From NCBI GenBank assembly GCA_029851415.1, contig CM056741.1, forward strand, positions 178,605,021-178,669,020: 64,000 nt of DNA. The letters run 5' to 3'. Source of the stretch: Eretmocerus hayati (taxonomy: Eukaryota > Arthropoda > Insecta > Hymenoptera > Aphelinidae). Numbering within the stretch: the stretch's first letter is position 1; every line of letters starts with the position of its first letter. The notes under the pieces were generated by a model that saw nothing but the letters and a program-made list of their open reading frames with translations, did no database searches and was not told the origin of the DNA. The position numbers and the translations under genes were made by a program. This document shows, piece after piece, positions 55,508 to 64,000 of the stretch.

Positions 55508-57367
55508 ATGAATCCCAGGCGTATCACGCGTAGTTTAGCACAGGATAGGAGTAGTGCGCGCGAGGAAATTGAAGCTTTTTACCCTTTTCAAACTTGCAGC
55601 AACATAAGATCGGATTCATCTGACACATCAGAAGATAATCCCTCCGAGTTAGATACAACAATTATACCCGCAGATAATCCCACAGTACACGATTTACAGC
55701 GCGCGGGATTGGGTACTGAGCCATTGATCAATAACTCGCCAGCCACCATGGCTGTAGTAACTTTGAAGGACGCACTTCGCGTCGTACCCGAATTCAACGG
55801 GAAAAATATACCTCTCAGCGAGTTTTTCGAAGGCTGCGACGAAGCCAAAGAAATGGTCGGCGCTGCCAATGAGTCCAATCTCACCAAACAGCTCCGGGGT
55901 AAATTAGTGGGTGAAGCCCGGTCTGCCATTCATGGTCAATCGTTTACGACAATTGAAAATTTCAAGGATTATATTAAGAACATCTACGCCCCAGCAAAAA
56001 CGGTTCATCAGCTCCAGGGCGAGATGGGCAATGAGTACCAACGGGATAGTGAAACCGTAATAGCATTCGCGAATCGAATCCGGGATCTAGCTCGCCGGAT
56101 TTTAAAATCGAAAAAGGTCAATTCAGGTGAAATTGATGATGAGTTTCGAGCTTCCGTCCAAGCAAATACTATCGAGTGCTTCAAACGTGGGTTAAAACCG
56201 GAAATCGAAGCAAAACTGCAGGATGCAGACGAAATAGTTGACATCGTTCAAAATGCCATTCGAGCAGAACGGACTTTGGAAGCGATGAATGCACTACGTA
56301 GTCGAGATCGCGAGCAAAACTCAAGTCAAGCCCGATTTCGAGAACCACGGAAGGCTATTTTCAGTTGTCAAGTCTGTAGTTCAAATCAACACGAAACCTC
56401 TCAATGCGAAATGATTAAACCGAGCCCAATTTGCTCGTTCTGTTCCAAGCCAGGCCATGAAGCAACAGATTGTTATTCCAAGATGCGAAAATCCGGTCTC
56501 ACTCCAGTAGCTTGTCAGATCTGCGGGAAGTTTGGACACAGAGCTGACTCGTGTTTTGCTCTAGCCTCAAAGGCGGAAAATCAATCGGTGTGTCAATTAT
56601 GTCAACAATCAGGTCATTGTGCCACTGAATGCGCCGTTCTCAAGACTTTCATCCAATCCAAGGAGCCACCTGCTCCAAAGGTAACTTGTCAAATTTGTGG
56701 GAAAACTGGCCATCCAGCCAATAATTGCTTCAAATACTTGAATCAACTACAAGCGTCAAAAGTTCAACCGGTGGAGCTTTGTGCCGAAACGTGCCAGCTA
56801 TGCCAAACACTGGGTCATGTAGCCAATAACTGCCCTGGTCGCGTCAAAGAAGCCGAATGTCGTTATTGTAAACTCACCGGGCATACCATAGACGAGTGTA
56901 AGAAACGCAAAATAACCGGAAATTGGCGTTCGGGAAATGGGCAGGGTGTCTCAGCATCGAGCGCGCTCAGAGACACCGAAAGCCCAACCGCGCTCGATGA
57001 CAGTGAATCAGATGACGGAAACTTTACGCGAACTATTCCTGATGGAATAGACGACTTTGCAGCAAGTATCCCCTACGTGCGATTCAAGTTCAGCGAGATA
57101 GGAGTAGCCATTATGATCGATTCAGGGGCCCAAGAAAATTTGATTAAATTAAGTGTATTACCGGATGATGTTTTTATCAACGTTCATGAAATCGTATCGG
57201 TACGTTGTATTACTGAACATGTCATAGAGTCGCTGGGAACTATTCAACTCAAACTTTTTGACCACACCGTAGTTTTTCATGTTTTAGAAGAGTGGGTGAA
57301 ATTTCCCCATGATGGCATCATTGGTGCTCAATTCTTGAGTGACTCAGAAGGTATGATTGATTTTTGA
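55508..57367 (+). CDS. Ty3-type Gag with seven CCHC knuckles and a C-terminal retropepsin-like domain
   Basis: 619 codons. Gag forms the retrotransposon particle and binds its RNA. Order: a disordered acidic N-terminus (residues 1-90); a Ty3-type capsid domain from VVPEFNGKNIPLSEFFEGCD through QLRGKLVGEARSAI to TIECFKRGLKPEIEAKLQDA (about 95-255); then seven CX2CX4HX4C knuckles between 56366 and 56900 (starting CQVC, CSFC, CQIC, CQLC, CQIC, CQLC, CRYC); and a C-terminal aspartic protease-like domain with IDSGAQENLIK (Asp at 57119-57121) and the flap-distal GIIGAQFL block. DSG instead of DTG. Seven knuckles is well above the usual one to three. The ORF ends TTT TGA; pol continues in the -1 frame. 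Confidence 0.9.
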   Translation: MNPRRITRSLAQDRSSAREEIEAFYPFQTCSNIRSDSSDTSEDNPSELDTTIIPADNPTVHDLQRAGLGTEPLINNSPATMAVVTLKDALRVVPEFNGKNIPLSEFFEGCDEAKEMVGAANESNLTKQLRGKLVGEARSAIHGQSFTTIENFKDYIKNIYAPAKTVHQLQGEMGNEYQRDSETVIAFANRIRDLARRILKSKKVNSGEIDDEFRASVQANTIECFKRGLKPEIEAKLQDADEIVDIVQNAIRAERTLEAMNALRSRDREQNSSQARFREPRKAIFSCQVCSSNQHETSQCEMIKPSPICSFCSKPGHEATDCYSKMRKSGLTPVACQICGKFGHRADSCFALASKAENQSVCQLCQQSGHCATECAVLKTFIQSKEPPAPKVTCQICGKTGHPANNCFKYLNQLQASKVQPVELCAETCQLCQTLGHVANNCPGRVKEAECRYCKLTGHTIDECKKRKITGNWRSGNGQGVSASSALRDTESPTALDDSESDDGNFTRTIPDGIDDFAASIPYVRFKFSEIGVAIMIDSGAQENLIKLSVLPDDVFINVHEIVSVRCITEHVIESLGTIQLKLFDHTVVFHVLEEWVKFPHDGIIGAQFLSDSEGMIDF

Positions 57368-57427
57368 CGAACACGATTCATTTAGGCCAAAACGAAATGA
57401 CGAACGGTCAAGGCTCGAGTCATTTAA
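57361..57427 (+). CDS. Start of pol (-1 frame), interrupted by a MITE
   Basis: The -1 frame opens at 57361, overlapping the gag stop at a run of five T then GA, where a Phe-tRNA can re-pair one base back. It encodes a short polar linker until the TTAA site at 57424-57427, where a 378-bp element is inserted. The same frame resumes exactly after the second target-site copy. Confidence 0.55.
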
Positions 57428-57805
57428 GGGGATGTCGGAGTCTCGCGGGGAACGAGGAAACACTTTATGCAATCATTTTTACACCGATTGAGATGGGGCT
57501 GGTCGCAAAAGATTCGGAATTATTTCAGAAATCGGTCTCTGGTGCGAATGATAAGAACGATCGTCTCCATCTGTCATAAGAATCGATCTAAGGTGCAAGG
57601 TCGCGATCTCTGAGAATCATACTCGCAATACCGCGCATTTCCTGGTTCACTCCAAGAGCGAGGGAGACTTTTATTTCCATAGGTTGTACCAGAGGCCGAT
57701 TCTTGAAGAAATTCCGAATCATTTGCGACCACCATTGTCTTAATTAATGTAGAAACCATTGCGTAAAGTGTTTTTTCGTTAATGCCGTGAGACTCCGACA
57801 TCCCC
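57428..57805. mobile_element. 378-bp MITE with TTAA-type flanks inside pol
   Basis: GGGGATGTCGGAGTCTC at 57428-57444 is mirrored at 57789-57805 (GAGACTCCGACATCCCC). Flanks are TTAA (57424-57427) and TTGA (57806-57809), one copy apparently mutated. The two halves are largely inverted repeats (actttatgcaat, attcggaatt and mirror images). No coding. It splits the pol frame between the two protease domains. Confidence 0.8.
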
Positions 57806-58159
57806 TTGAATCAGCTGAACAATGCATGTTGGTCCGACCAGAATAATCCTTTACTCTTTCTCAATCTAGTTGATGAAGACAACGAACTCCTTGGACAATT
57901 TCTCATTGATACTGGTTGTGAAAAAAATATCATTAAACGTAGTCTACTTGAAGATTCAGAAGAAATTCTTCGCGGTAATAAGACTCAATTACAAGGAATC
58001 GGCGGAAATTCGGTTGAAACATTGGGTACTGCTGCACTGCGTTTATTTGGTCAGCGGATCGTATTTCAAGTAGTTCCAGATGACTTCATCATGCCCAGTG
58101 AGGGTATTTTAGGTTCTCAATTCTTTAGCGATAATGACGTTGCCATCAAATTTCACTAA
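57806..58159 (+). CDS. Second retropepsin domain at the start of pol
   Basis: About 117 codons. Retroviral-type aspartic protease that would process Gag-Pol. Shows LLFLNLVDEDN, then FLIDTGCEKNIIKRSLL (DTG, Asp at 57908-57910), LGTAALRLFG, and the GILGSQFFSDND block near the C-terminal end. Full domain length for a Ty3-type protease. Ends in an in-frame TAA (58157-58159) where pol would normally continue; the same frame is open beyond it. It is the second protease-like domain in tandem, after the one ending gag. Confidence 0.85.
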   Translation: MNQLNNACWSDQNNPLLFLNLVDEDNELLGQFLIDTGCEKNIIKRSLLEDSEEILRGNKTQLQGIGGNSVETLGTAALRLFGQRIVFQVVPDDFIMPSEGILGSQFFSDNDVAIKFH

Positions 58160-59578
58160 AGAGTTTTGAGAATTCAACAAAAATGTGTACCTCTAAATTT
58201 TCGAATGTCCATCATATCCCCTCCTTTCCGTTTCAATATTATGGATTGCATGTGTTTAGTAGAATCTGAGGAGGATTATGACGAATATAAGGGAAAGATT
58301 AGGATAGAAGAGTCAGAAGATGAATTGTTCAACGATTTAAATTCATCTGAAGTATGCGACTTAGAAGCCCCCGCCGCGGTTGTAGACGTTTCACCTCAGA
58401 TAGATACAGATCGTTTAGAAAGAGTGCTCAAAACCATCAAATTTGACCATTTAAATGAACGCAAGCGCGAGATGATGGTCAATTTGATTCGAAAATATTC
58501 CGATCGGTTTTACCTCGACGGTGAGTTGTTACCCGCGACAAATATTGCTATGCATCGGATTCCTACTACGGATAACATACCGGTGAATATGAAACAATAT
58601 CGATTACCTCACGCCTTAAGGGAAGAAGTTGATCGACAAGTTAACGAAATGTTGAAACAGGGGATCATCAGGCCTTGAAATAGTAGTTACAATATTAGCC
58701 TTTGGTGCGTCCCTAAGAAACCTGACCAATATGGCAACCCAAAATGGCGCGTCGTGCTTGACTTACGCCCTTTGAATGAGAAAACTATCCCCATAGTGTT
58801 TCCTTTACCGGTAATTCACGACATTTTTGATCAGATGGGCAGGCCAAAGTATTTTACAGTAATAGATTGTAAGTCAGGATTCCATCAAATTCTCATGCAC
58901 CCTGAAGATTCTCACAAGGTGGCGTTCTCGACGCCTAGCGGCCATTTTGAATTTGTGCGCATGCCCTTCGGTTTACGTAACGCAGGCGTGGAGTACCAAA
59001 GATGTATGAATTTGACTCTAAAAGGGTTGATTGGAAAAGGGGTATACGTGTACCTCGATGACATCATAATCTGGGCTGATTCTCTTGAAAAACACAATGA
59101 ACTCTTCGAAAAAGTTATGGAACGTTTACGCGAAGCTAATTGGATGCTAGAACCCAGTAAGTGTGATTTACTCAAACGAAAAGTGACTTATCTAGGCCAT
59201 GTAGTTAGCGAAAACGGCTTGAATCCCGATCCCAAGAAAATCGAAGCCGTAAAGGAATTTCCTCGCTCCGACAATATCAAAAACGTTCGGCAGTTCCTTG
59301 GTTTAGCTGGATATTATAGGAGGTTCATTAAAGATTTTGCGAAGGTCGCAAAACCTCTTACAAAACTGTTACAAAAAGACGAAAATTTTGAATGTTCAGA
59401 TGAAGTTGAACAATCTTTCCAAAGTTTGAAGATAGCTTCGTGCACTGCCCTAGTGTTAGCCAATCCAGATTTTTCACAGCCTTCTGTCATTACGACCGAT
59501 GCTTCGGGGGTAGCAGTGGGGGGAATATTATCCCAAAACGACCACCCTATTGCATATACATCGAGAGTATTGCGCGTA
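58160..59578 (+). pseudogene. Ty3-type reverse transcriptase and start of RNase H
   Basis: Same frame as the protease, read from 58160. It copies element RNA into DNA. After an acidic linker: HRIPTTDNIPVNMKQYRLPH and the RT N-terminal helix EEVDRQVNEMLKQGIIRP; an in-frame TGA (58676-58678) where a Ser normally stands; WCVPKKPD; RVVLDLRPLNEKT; FTVIDCKSGFHQI with the first catalytic Asp; VRMPFGLRNAG; YVYLDDIIIWADS (YxDD at 59051-59062); YLGHVVSENGL; RQFLGLAGYYRRFI; and the RNase H start TTDASGVAVGGILSQND then PIAYTSRVL. The fold and catalytic residues are preserved; stops at 58157 and 58676 and the insertion at 59579 inactivate it. Confidence 0.92.
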
Positions 59579-60474
59579 GGCTGCGTAGGTTTCCGTAGGC
59601 TTTTGGGTGTCCCCGAATAAACGAAGGTTTTTCTTACGTATTTTGACCTGCTGAATCCGAATTTCGATGGTGCGAAGTCGAAAAATCATGCAATAATTTG
59701 TTATTAACAAATTATTATAAACAATCAAAAAGTTGCATAAATCGGTCCGAAAAATTTTTTTTCGTGTTTTTTGGGCTATTTTGAGTCGAAAAGGTCTCTT
59801 GACATTTTTCATGAAAACCCTTAGTTTTCCCGCAAAAAATTCATAAAGTTTCCAAAAAGTCGAATTTCACGATTTTTGAGAGCTTGTAGCGTTGAGTCAA
59901 AAAATCCTTTTTTGGCCTACTTTGGCTTAAATTGCTCCTTCAAGTGTCAACTTTACTTGGAAAAAGCTCAGAAGCCGGAAAAATGCAACTGGTCTTTTCA
60001 GCATCGAAAATAAGTTGGCCTGTTTTTCGCGGTCTCGGTTGGCTATCTCCTACCACCAATACACTGAGCTATATAGGCGGTCGTGCTCTTCCGGGTGTCC
60101 CCAAATGAACGAGAGCTTTTCCCAAGTATTTTCACCCGCTGAATCCGAATTTTGATGTTGCAAAGTCGAAAAGTCATGCAATAATTTGTTATTAACAAAT
60201 TATTATAAACAATCAAAAAGTTGCATAAATCGATTCGATGAATTCTTTTGCCTATTTTTTGGTCTATCCTAAGCCGAAAAGGTCTGTGCATAATTTTTAT
60301 GAAAACCCTTAGTTTTTCCGCAGAATGTCCATGAAGTTTCAACAAATTCGAATTCTGCGATTGCGTGGATCTCAGAGATCGAACGAATATTCTGATGATA
60401 TTTTCCGTGGCTCCAGTTGATGGTTGTGTGAATCCATACTTGTGATGAATGAAACGAGATCAAGATTATATAAC

Positions 60475-61294
60475 TACACTACCGGTCAAAAGTCTCAATA
60501 TATCTTGAAATCAAACTGATGATGTTCAGAAGTGGATATCTCAGAATCTATTGATCGTAGAGAGCTTTGCGTATGGTCGCACTTTGTAGCTCATATCAAT
60601 TAGTACATTCAAATCTATTTTCTGTATGCCCCATCCCGCATCCCATACCAGAGACATATGAGTCAGAGAAATGCCCTTTCTCTCAATTTTCCACTCGAGG
60701 TACGAGTGCCTACAAATTTTGAAAAAAACTGTTGGATCGCTATGAGGCCTCTTTAGGATCCGTTTTTGAACGTCTTCCAGAGTGGTTCTGATATTGAGAT
60801 ATGACGGATTGATCTGCAGGTGTTTATGATAATCCAACAGCCCACCTTGGGGCATCTGACCCTCATTTCTATAAAAGTTTGACTCACCATTGGGATAGCC
60901 ATTGAAATGAAGATAACCGGCCTTAAACTGGGCGGTTTTTCATCATTTTTGGATCATCAAGGGATTTTTGAGAGAGAAACGCCCTCACTGGACCAGTTAT
61001 ATCTCGAAACCAGAACCATTTTGAGAGATGTTCGAAAACGAGTCTCAAAGGCCTTTTGATAGGCTTGAAGATGTCATTAGTCTTATAGAGATTCAGCAAT
61101 TTCTCCAAAATTTGCAGACGTTCGTACCTTGACTAAAAAATTGCAAAAAAAGTAATTTTTCTGAATCGTGTGTCTCTGGTATAATATGCGGGACGGGGAA
61201 CAAAGAAGATGGATTTGGAGGTGCTTAATATGAGCTACAAAATGCAACCACGCAGAGCTTTCCACGACCAATAGGCGCTGAGATATTCACTTAT
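60475..61294. repeat. Imperfect 0.8-kb inverted-repeat segment in the foldback centre
   Basis: 60530-60660 is a diverged reverse complement of 61165-61290: matched phrases include gtggatatctcag / ctgagatattcac, gtagagagctttgcg / cgcagagctttccac, tttgtagctcatat / atatgagctacaaa, and ccagagacata / tgtctctgg. The left edge has the phrase acactaccggtcaaaagt, resembling ends of Tc1-like elements. No intact coding. Confidence 0.65.
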
Positions 61295-61607
61295 AGTTTT
61301 TGATCCTAGTCTTTATCTATCTCTTGGGGAACTCTCTCGATCAATTATGATGAAGGTTAGAAAACATCTATTATACCATAATTACAGACGATGAAAGCGT
61401 GGTGTGCCATTGTCCCGGACTTGAAATTTACGATGACCAATGAGAGAATATCCATGGACCACGCAATTCTTCACAATTCTTGCTCGGAAGCTCAGCACAC
61501 CACGCTTTCATCTACTATAATTATGGTATAGTAGATGTTTTCTAACCTCCATCATAATTGGTCGAAAGAGTTCCCCAAGAGATAGATGAAGACTAGGATC
61601 AAAAACT
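61295..61607. repeat. 313-bp MITE in the foldback centre
   Basis: AGTTTTTGATCCTAGTC at 61295 is mirrored by GACTAGGATCAAAAACT ending 61607. The inverted arms extend about 110 bp through tctcttggggaactct, ttatgatgaggttagaaaac-like sequence and gaaagcgtggtgtgc, with a central spacer of about 85 bp. Confidence 0.85.
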
Positions 61608-62376
61608 ATTTTTCACGATAAGAGACATGAACAACTGCATAGCATACGATTTTTATGAAAAATATGCAGAGACTTTTTCGATTCAAGATAGCCCAAAAAT
61701 TAGGCAAAAAAATTTTTCGGATCGATTTATGTAATTTTTTGATTGTTTATAATAATTTGTTAATAACAAATTATTGCATGACTTTTCGACTTTGCAACAT
61801 CAAAATTCGGATTCAGCGGGTGAAAATACTTGGGAAAAGCTCTCGTTCATTTGGGGACACCCGGAAGAGCACGACCGCCTATATAGCTCAGTGTATTGGT
61901 GGTAGGAGATAGCCAACCGAGACCGCGAAAAACAAGCCAACTTATTTTCGATGCTGAAAAGACCAGTTGCATTTTTCCGGCTTCTGAGCTTTTTCCAAGT
62001 AAAGTTGACACTTGAAGAAGCAATTTAAGCCAAAGTAGGCCAAAAAAGGATTTTTTGACTCAACGTTACAAGCTCTCAAAAATCGTGAAATTCGACTTTT
62101 TGGAAACTTTATGAATTTTTTGCGGGAAAACTAAGGATTTTCATGAAAAATGTCAAGAGACCTTTTCGACTCAAAATAGCCCAAAAAACACGAAAAAAAA
62201 TTTTTCGGACCGATTTATGCAACTTTTTGATTGTTTATAATAATTTGTTAATAACAAATTATTGCATGATTTTTCGACTTCGCACCATCGAAATTCGGAT
62301 TCAGCGGGTCAAAATACGTAAGAAAAACCTTCGTTTATTCGGGGACACCCAAAAGCCTACGGAAACCTACGCAGCC

Positions 62377-63677
62377 GCCGGACTAGCGGCAGTGAACTCC
62401 GCTATGAGAATTACGAGCGTGAGGCCTTGGCCGTAGTACATTCGGTTGCAGTTTTTCGACCATACATATATGGGCGTAAATTCACGATTTTGACCGATCA
62501 CCAACCCCTGGTATGGTTCAAAACAGCTGATCTCAACACTCGCGTTCAGAAATGGAGGTTTAAGCTCAGCGAATATCAATATGAAATTATTTATAAGCCT
62601 GGATGCCTTAACGGCAACGCAGATGCCCTATCTCGCAATCCTGTAGAGTCAATTCAAGTTAACGCCATTACCCGAGCTCAAGTTGTCGGAAAACCAGGCG
62701 TCTGTGCGAATTCTCCATCCACGGCCAACGTCAAAAGAAAGAAACTCACTAAATGTAGACCCAAAATACATGAAGTAAACGACACGGGAGAGAACAATTC
62801 TGATCATGAAACCTCACGCGGTAGTGATTTACTAGTTGATAAATTAACCCAAGATTCAAAATCTCCAGAAGTTTTATCTGAGGTATGTTCCGATGATGAA
62901 AATTTGCAGCAGGGTATTGCACCCTTGCGCAATCAAAGCTCTGAGGATTTTGGATCTCATGGGGAAATTAGTGAAGTTGAGTCAATTCCTGAAAGCGAAT
63001 CAAACCCCAGGAATAGAATAATTGAAACTAAAGATCTTATAAGTTACCGCGATGACAACATAATGTACTTCATTTCAACAACCGGAAGACCTTGCGACGA
63101 AGGCGCGAAAAAACTTCTCGAGCACAACAAAATCGCGATTGACCAAGTTTGCGAATTCCGGGAAATTGTCTCTCAAAAAAGAAGTAACGGTAAATATTTG
63201 TTTGGTTTGTGTATTGCTCGAGAGCCTCCTGATTCGTTGCTAATACTCGAGAATAGCTTGTATCGAACTCTAACCAAACTGCGTGGAATACTGAAAGAGA
63301 AGAATTTGAAAGAAATCAGCATTGCAAAGAGTTCCGACATAGAAAATGTTCCTTGGGAAACCGTTATCGATCTAATCATTGCTGTGTTCCGTCCAATTAA
63401 TATCAAGGTAATTGTGTGCAAGGGTACTCTCAAGTACGCCCCAGAAAATGTCAGAGATCAAATCTTTTATGAGTTACATGCGTCACCAATCGGTGGTCAC
63501 AGAGGTGTCTCCAAAACGTTCAACCGTATTAGACAAGACTATTATTGGGAAAATCTTAAGTGTGACATTCAGAGACGTATACAACAATGCTTAGAGTGTC
63601 AACTCAAGAAACTTGTTCGGCTGAAAACCCGACAGCCTATGTATGATGATAACCGATACCCCGGGCACGGTATTTGA
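62377..63677 (+). pseudogene. RNase H end, macro-like linker and integrase zinc domain
   Basis: Main frame open 62427-63677. RNase H resumes with ELRYENYEREALAVVHSVAV, then YGRKFTILTDHQPLVWF and GNADALSRNP. A Ser/Glu-rich linker follows. Then about 63030-63425 encodes a segment (SYRDDNIMYFISTTGRPCDE, then NGKYLFGLCIAREPPDS, LRGILKEKNLKEISIAK, VIDLIIAVFRPINIKVIVCK) that has the strand-helix order of the macro-like module known in this position in related arthropod elements. Next is the HHCC zinc domain of integrase (LHASPIGGHRGVSKTFNRIR, YYWENL, CLECQLKK). The frame is lost at about 63640 by a +1 shift. Confidence 0.88.
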
Positions 63678-64000
63678 TAAAGTGGCGCTGAATATCGTCG
63701 GTCCACTTGACAAAACGACGAGTGGTAACCAGTACATCCTGACAATGCAGGATCAACTTTCAAAATTTTGCCTCGCGGTGGCATTACCTGATGCTCAAGC
63801 AATGAAAATTGCCGACGCGTTTGTTAAAAGATTCATTTGCGTTTTTGGGCACCTCGTCCCATTCTCATGGATCAAGGTCGAAAGTTTATGAGTAATTTAG
63901 TACGTCAAGTAGCCAAGAGGTTCAGAACCCGTCAAATCAGGACTTCGGCTTTTCACCCGATGAGTAACGGTAGTTTAGAGCGCTCACATCACGCGCTAGG
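63643..64000 (+). pseudogene. Integrase catalytic core, frameshifted, running off the window
   Basis: DDE integrase core that would insert the cDNA. The first part reads TDTPGTVFDKVALNIVGPLD, where the first catalytic Asp (LDIVGPL in relatives) is Asn (AAT at 63691-63693), then YILTMQDQLSKFCLAVALPD and ADAFVKRFICVFG. A second frameshift near 63855 moves the reading to another frame with LMDQGRKF (second Asp), AFHPMSNGSLERSHHALG (catalytic Glu). The C-terminus and 3' LTR lie beyond 64000. Not functional as written. Confidence 0.88.

Larger units (their letters stand above)
59579..62376. mobile_element. 2.8-kb foldback element inserted in RNase H
   Basis: Ends GGCTGCGTAGGTTTCCGTAG (59579) and CTACGGAAACCTACGCAGCC (to 62376) are inverted. 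The arms (about 59579-60330 and 61655-62376) are near-exact reverse complements over roughly 720 bp. Each arm holds two diverged copies of a unit with period about 486 bp (gggtgtcccc at 59607 and 60090; shared ttgttattaacaaattatta palindrome). The centre contains two further inverted repeats. No transposase ORF. RNase H coding stops at the left end and resumes at the right, proving insertion. No clear target duplication. Confidence 0.9.

Noticed and set aside
59528..62436. Similar 85-100 aa ORFs repeated on opposite strands
   Set aside because: They are translations of the foldback arms; the repeated protein-like sequence reflects DNA duplication, not selection on coding.

Overview
The window is animal nuclear DNA, almost certainly from an insect. 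It is AT-rich, has widely spaced short exons bounded by GT-AG introns, and is heavily loaded with transposons. The host-gene protein and the repertoire (Ty3-type LTR element, non-LTR element, DIRS-like tyrosine-recombinase element, pogo, Penelope-like repeat) fit an arthropod; a parasitoid wasp or other hymenopteran is my guess, not something the sequence proves.

1-30.4 kb: the 3' part of the gene for the polypyrimidine tract-binding protein (PTBP; Drosophila hephaestus, heph) on the + strand. Ten coding exons (4605-4733, 14211-14262, 15999-16057, 22228-22459, 23466-23674, 26154-26187, 27352-27444, 27569-27785, 27949-28090, 28178-28246) join in phase to 1236 nt, covering RRM2 to RRM4 and the stop. 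RRM1 and the N-terminus lie upstream of the window. The most interesting host feature is a 34-nt exon in RRM3 whose skipping would cause a stop after eight codons; in mammalian PTBP genes the same exon, of the same length, is the autoregulatory poison-skip exon. Introns hold microsatellites and short nonautonomous transposons.

30-45 kb: mostly noncoding, with one possible orphan exon (34854-34921), a small hairpin element, two nested decayed pogo-type elements with TA target duplications, and a 1.7-kb inverted-repeat element containing a 484-bp near-perfect palindrome with hammerhead-ribozyme-like motifs typical of Penelope-like retroelements.

44-50 kb: a retrotransposon graveyard. Minus-strand non-LTR fragments are interrupted by a DIRS-like element with a nearly intact tyrosine recombinase and by a 1.5-kb foldback element made of short subrepeats, followed by decayed Ty3-type fragments.

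50.4-64 kb: a Ty3-type LTR retrotransposon on the + strand running off the window end, with an unusual layout: a probable LTR/leader; a 560-600 aa ORF of unknown family; a chain of small abutting ORFs (82, 93 and about 229 aa); Gag with seven CCHC knuckles and a terminal retropepsin-like domain; a second retropepsin domain at the start of pol; RT; RNase H; a macro-like linker; and integrase. It is dead as written: in-frame stops, two frameshifts in integrase, a mutated catalytic Asp, a 378-bp TTAA-flanked insertion between the protease domains and a 2.8-kb inverted-repeat insertion splitting RNase H. The ORF chain and tandem protease layout are the best candidates for something undescribed.
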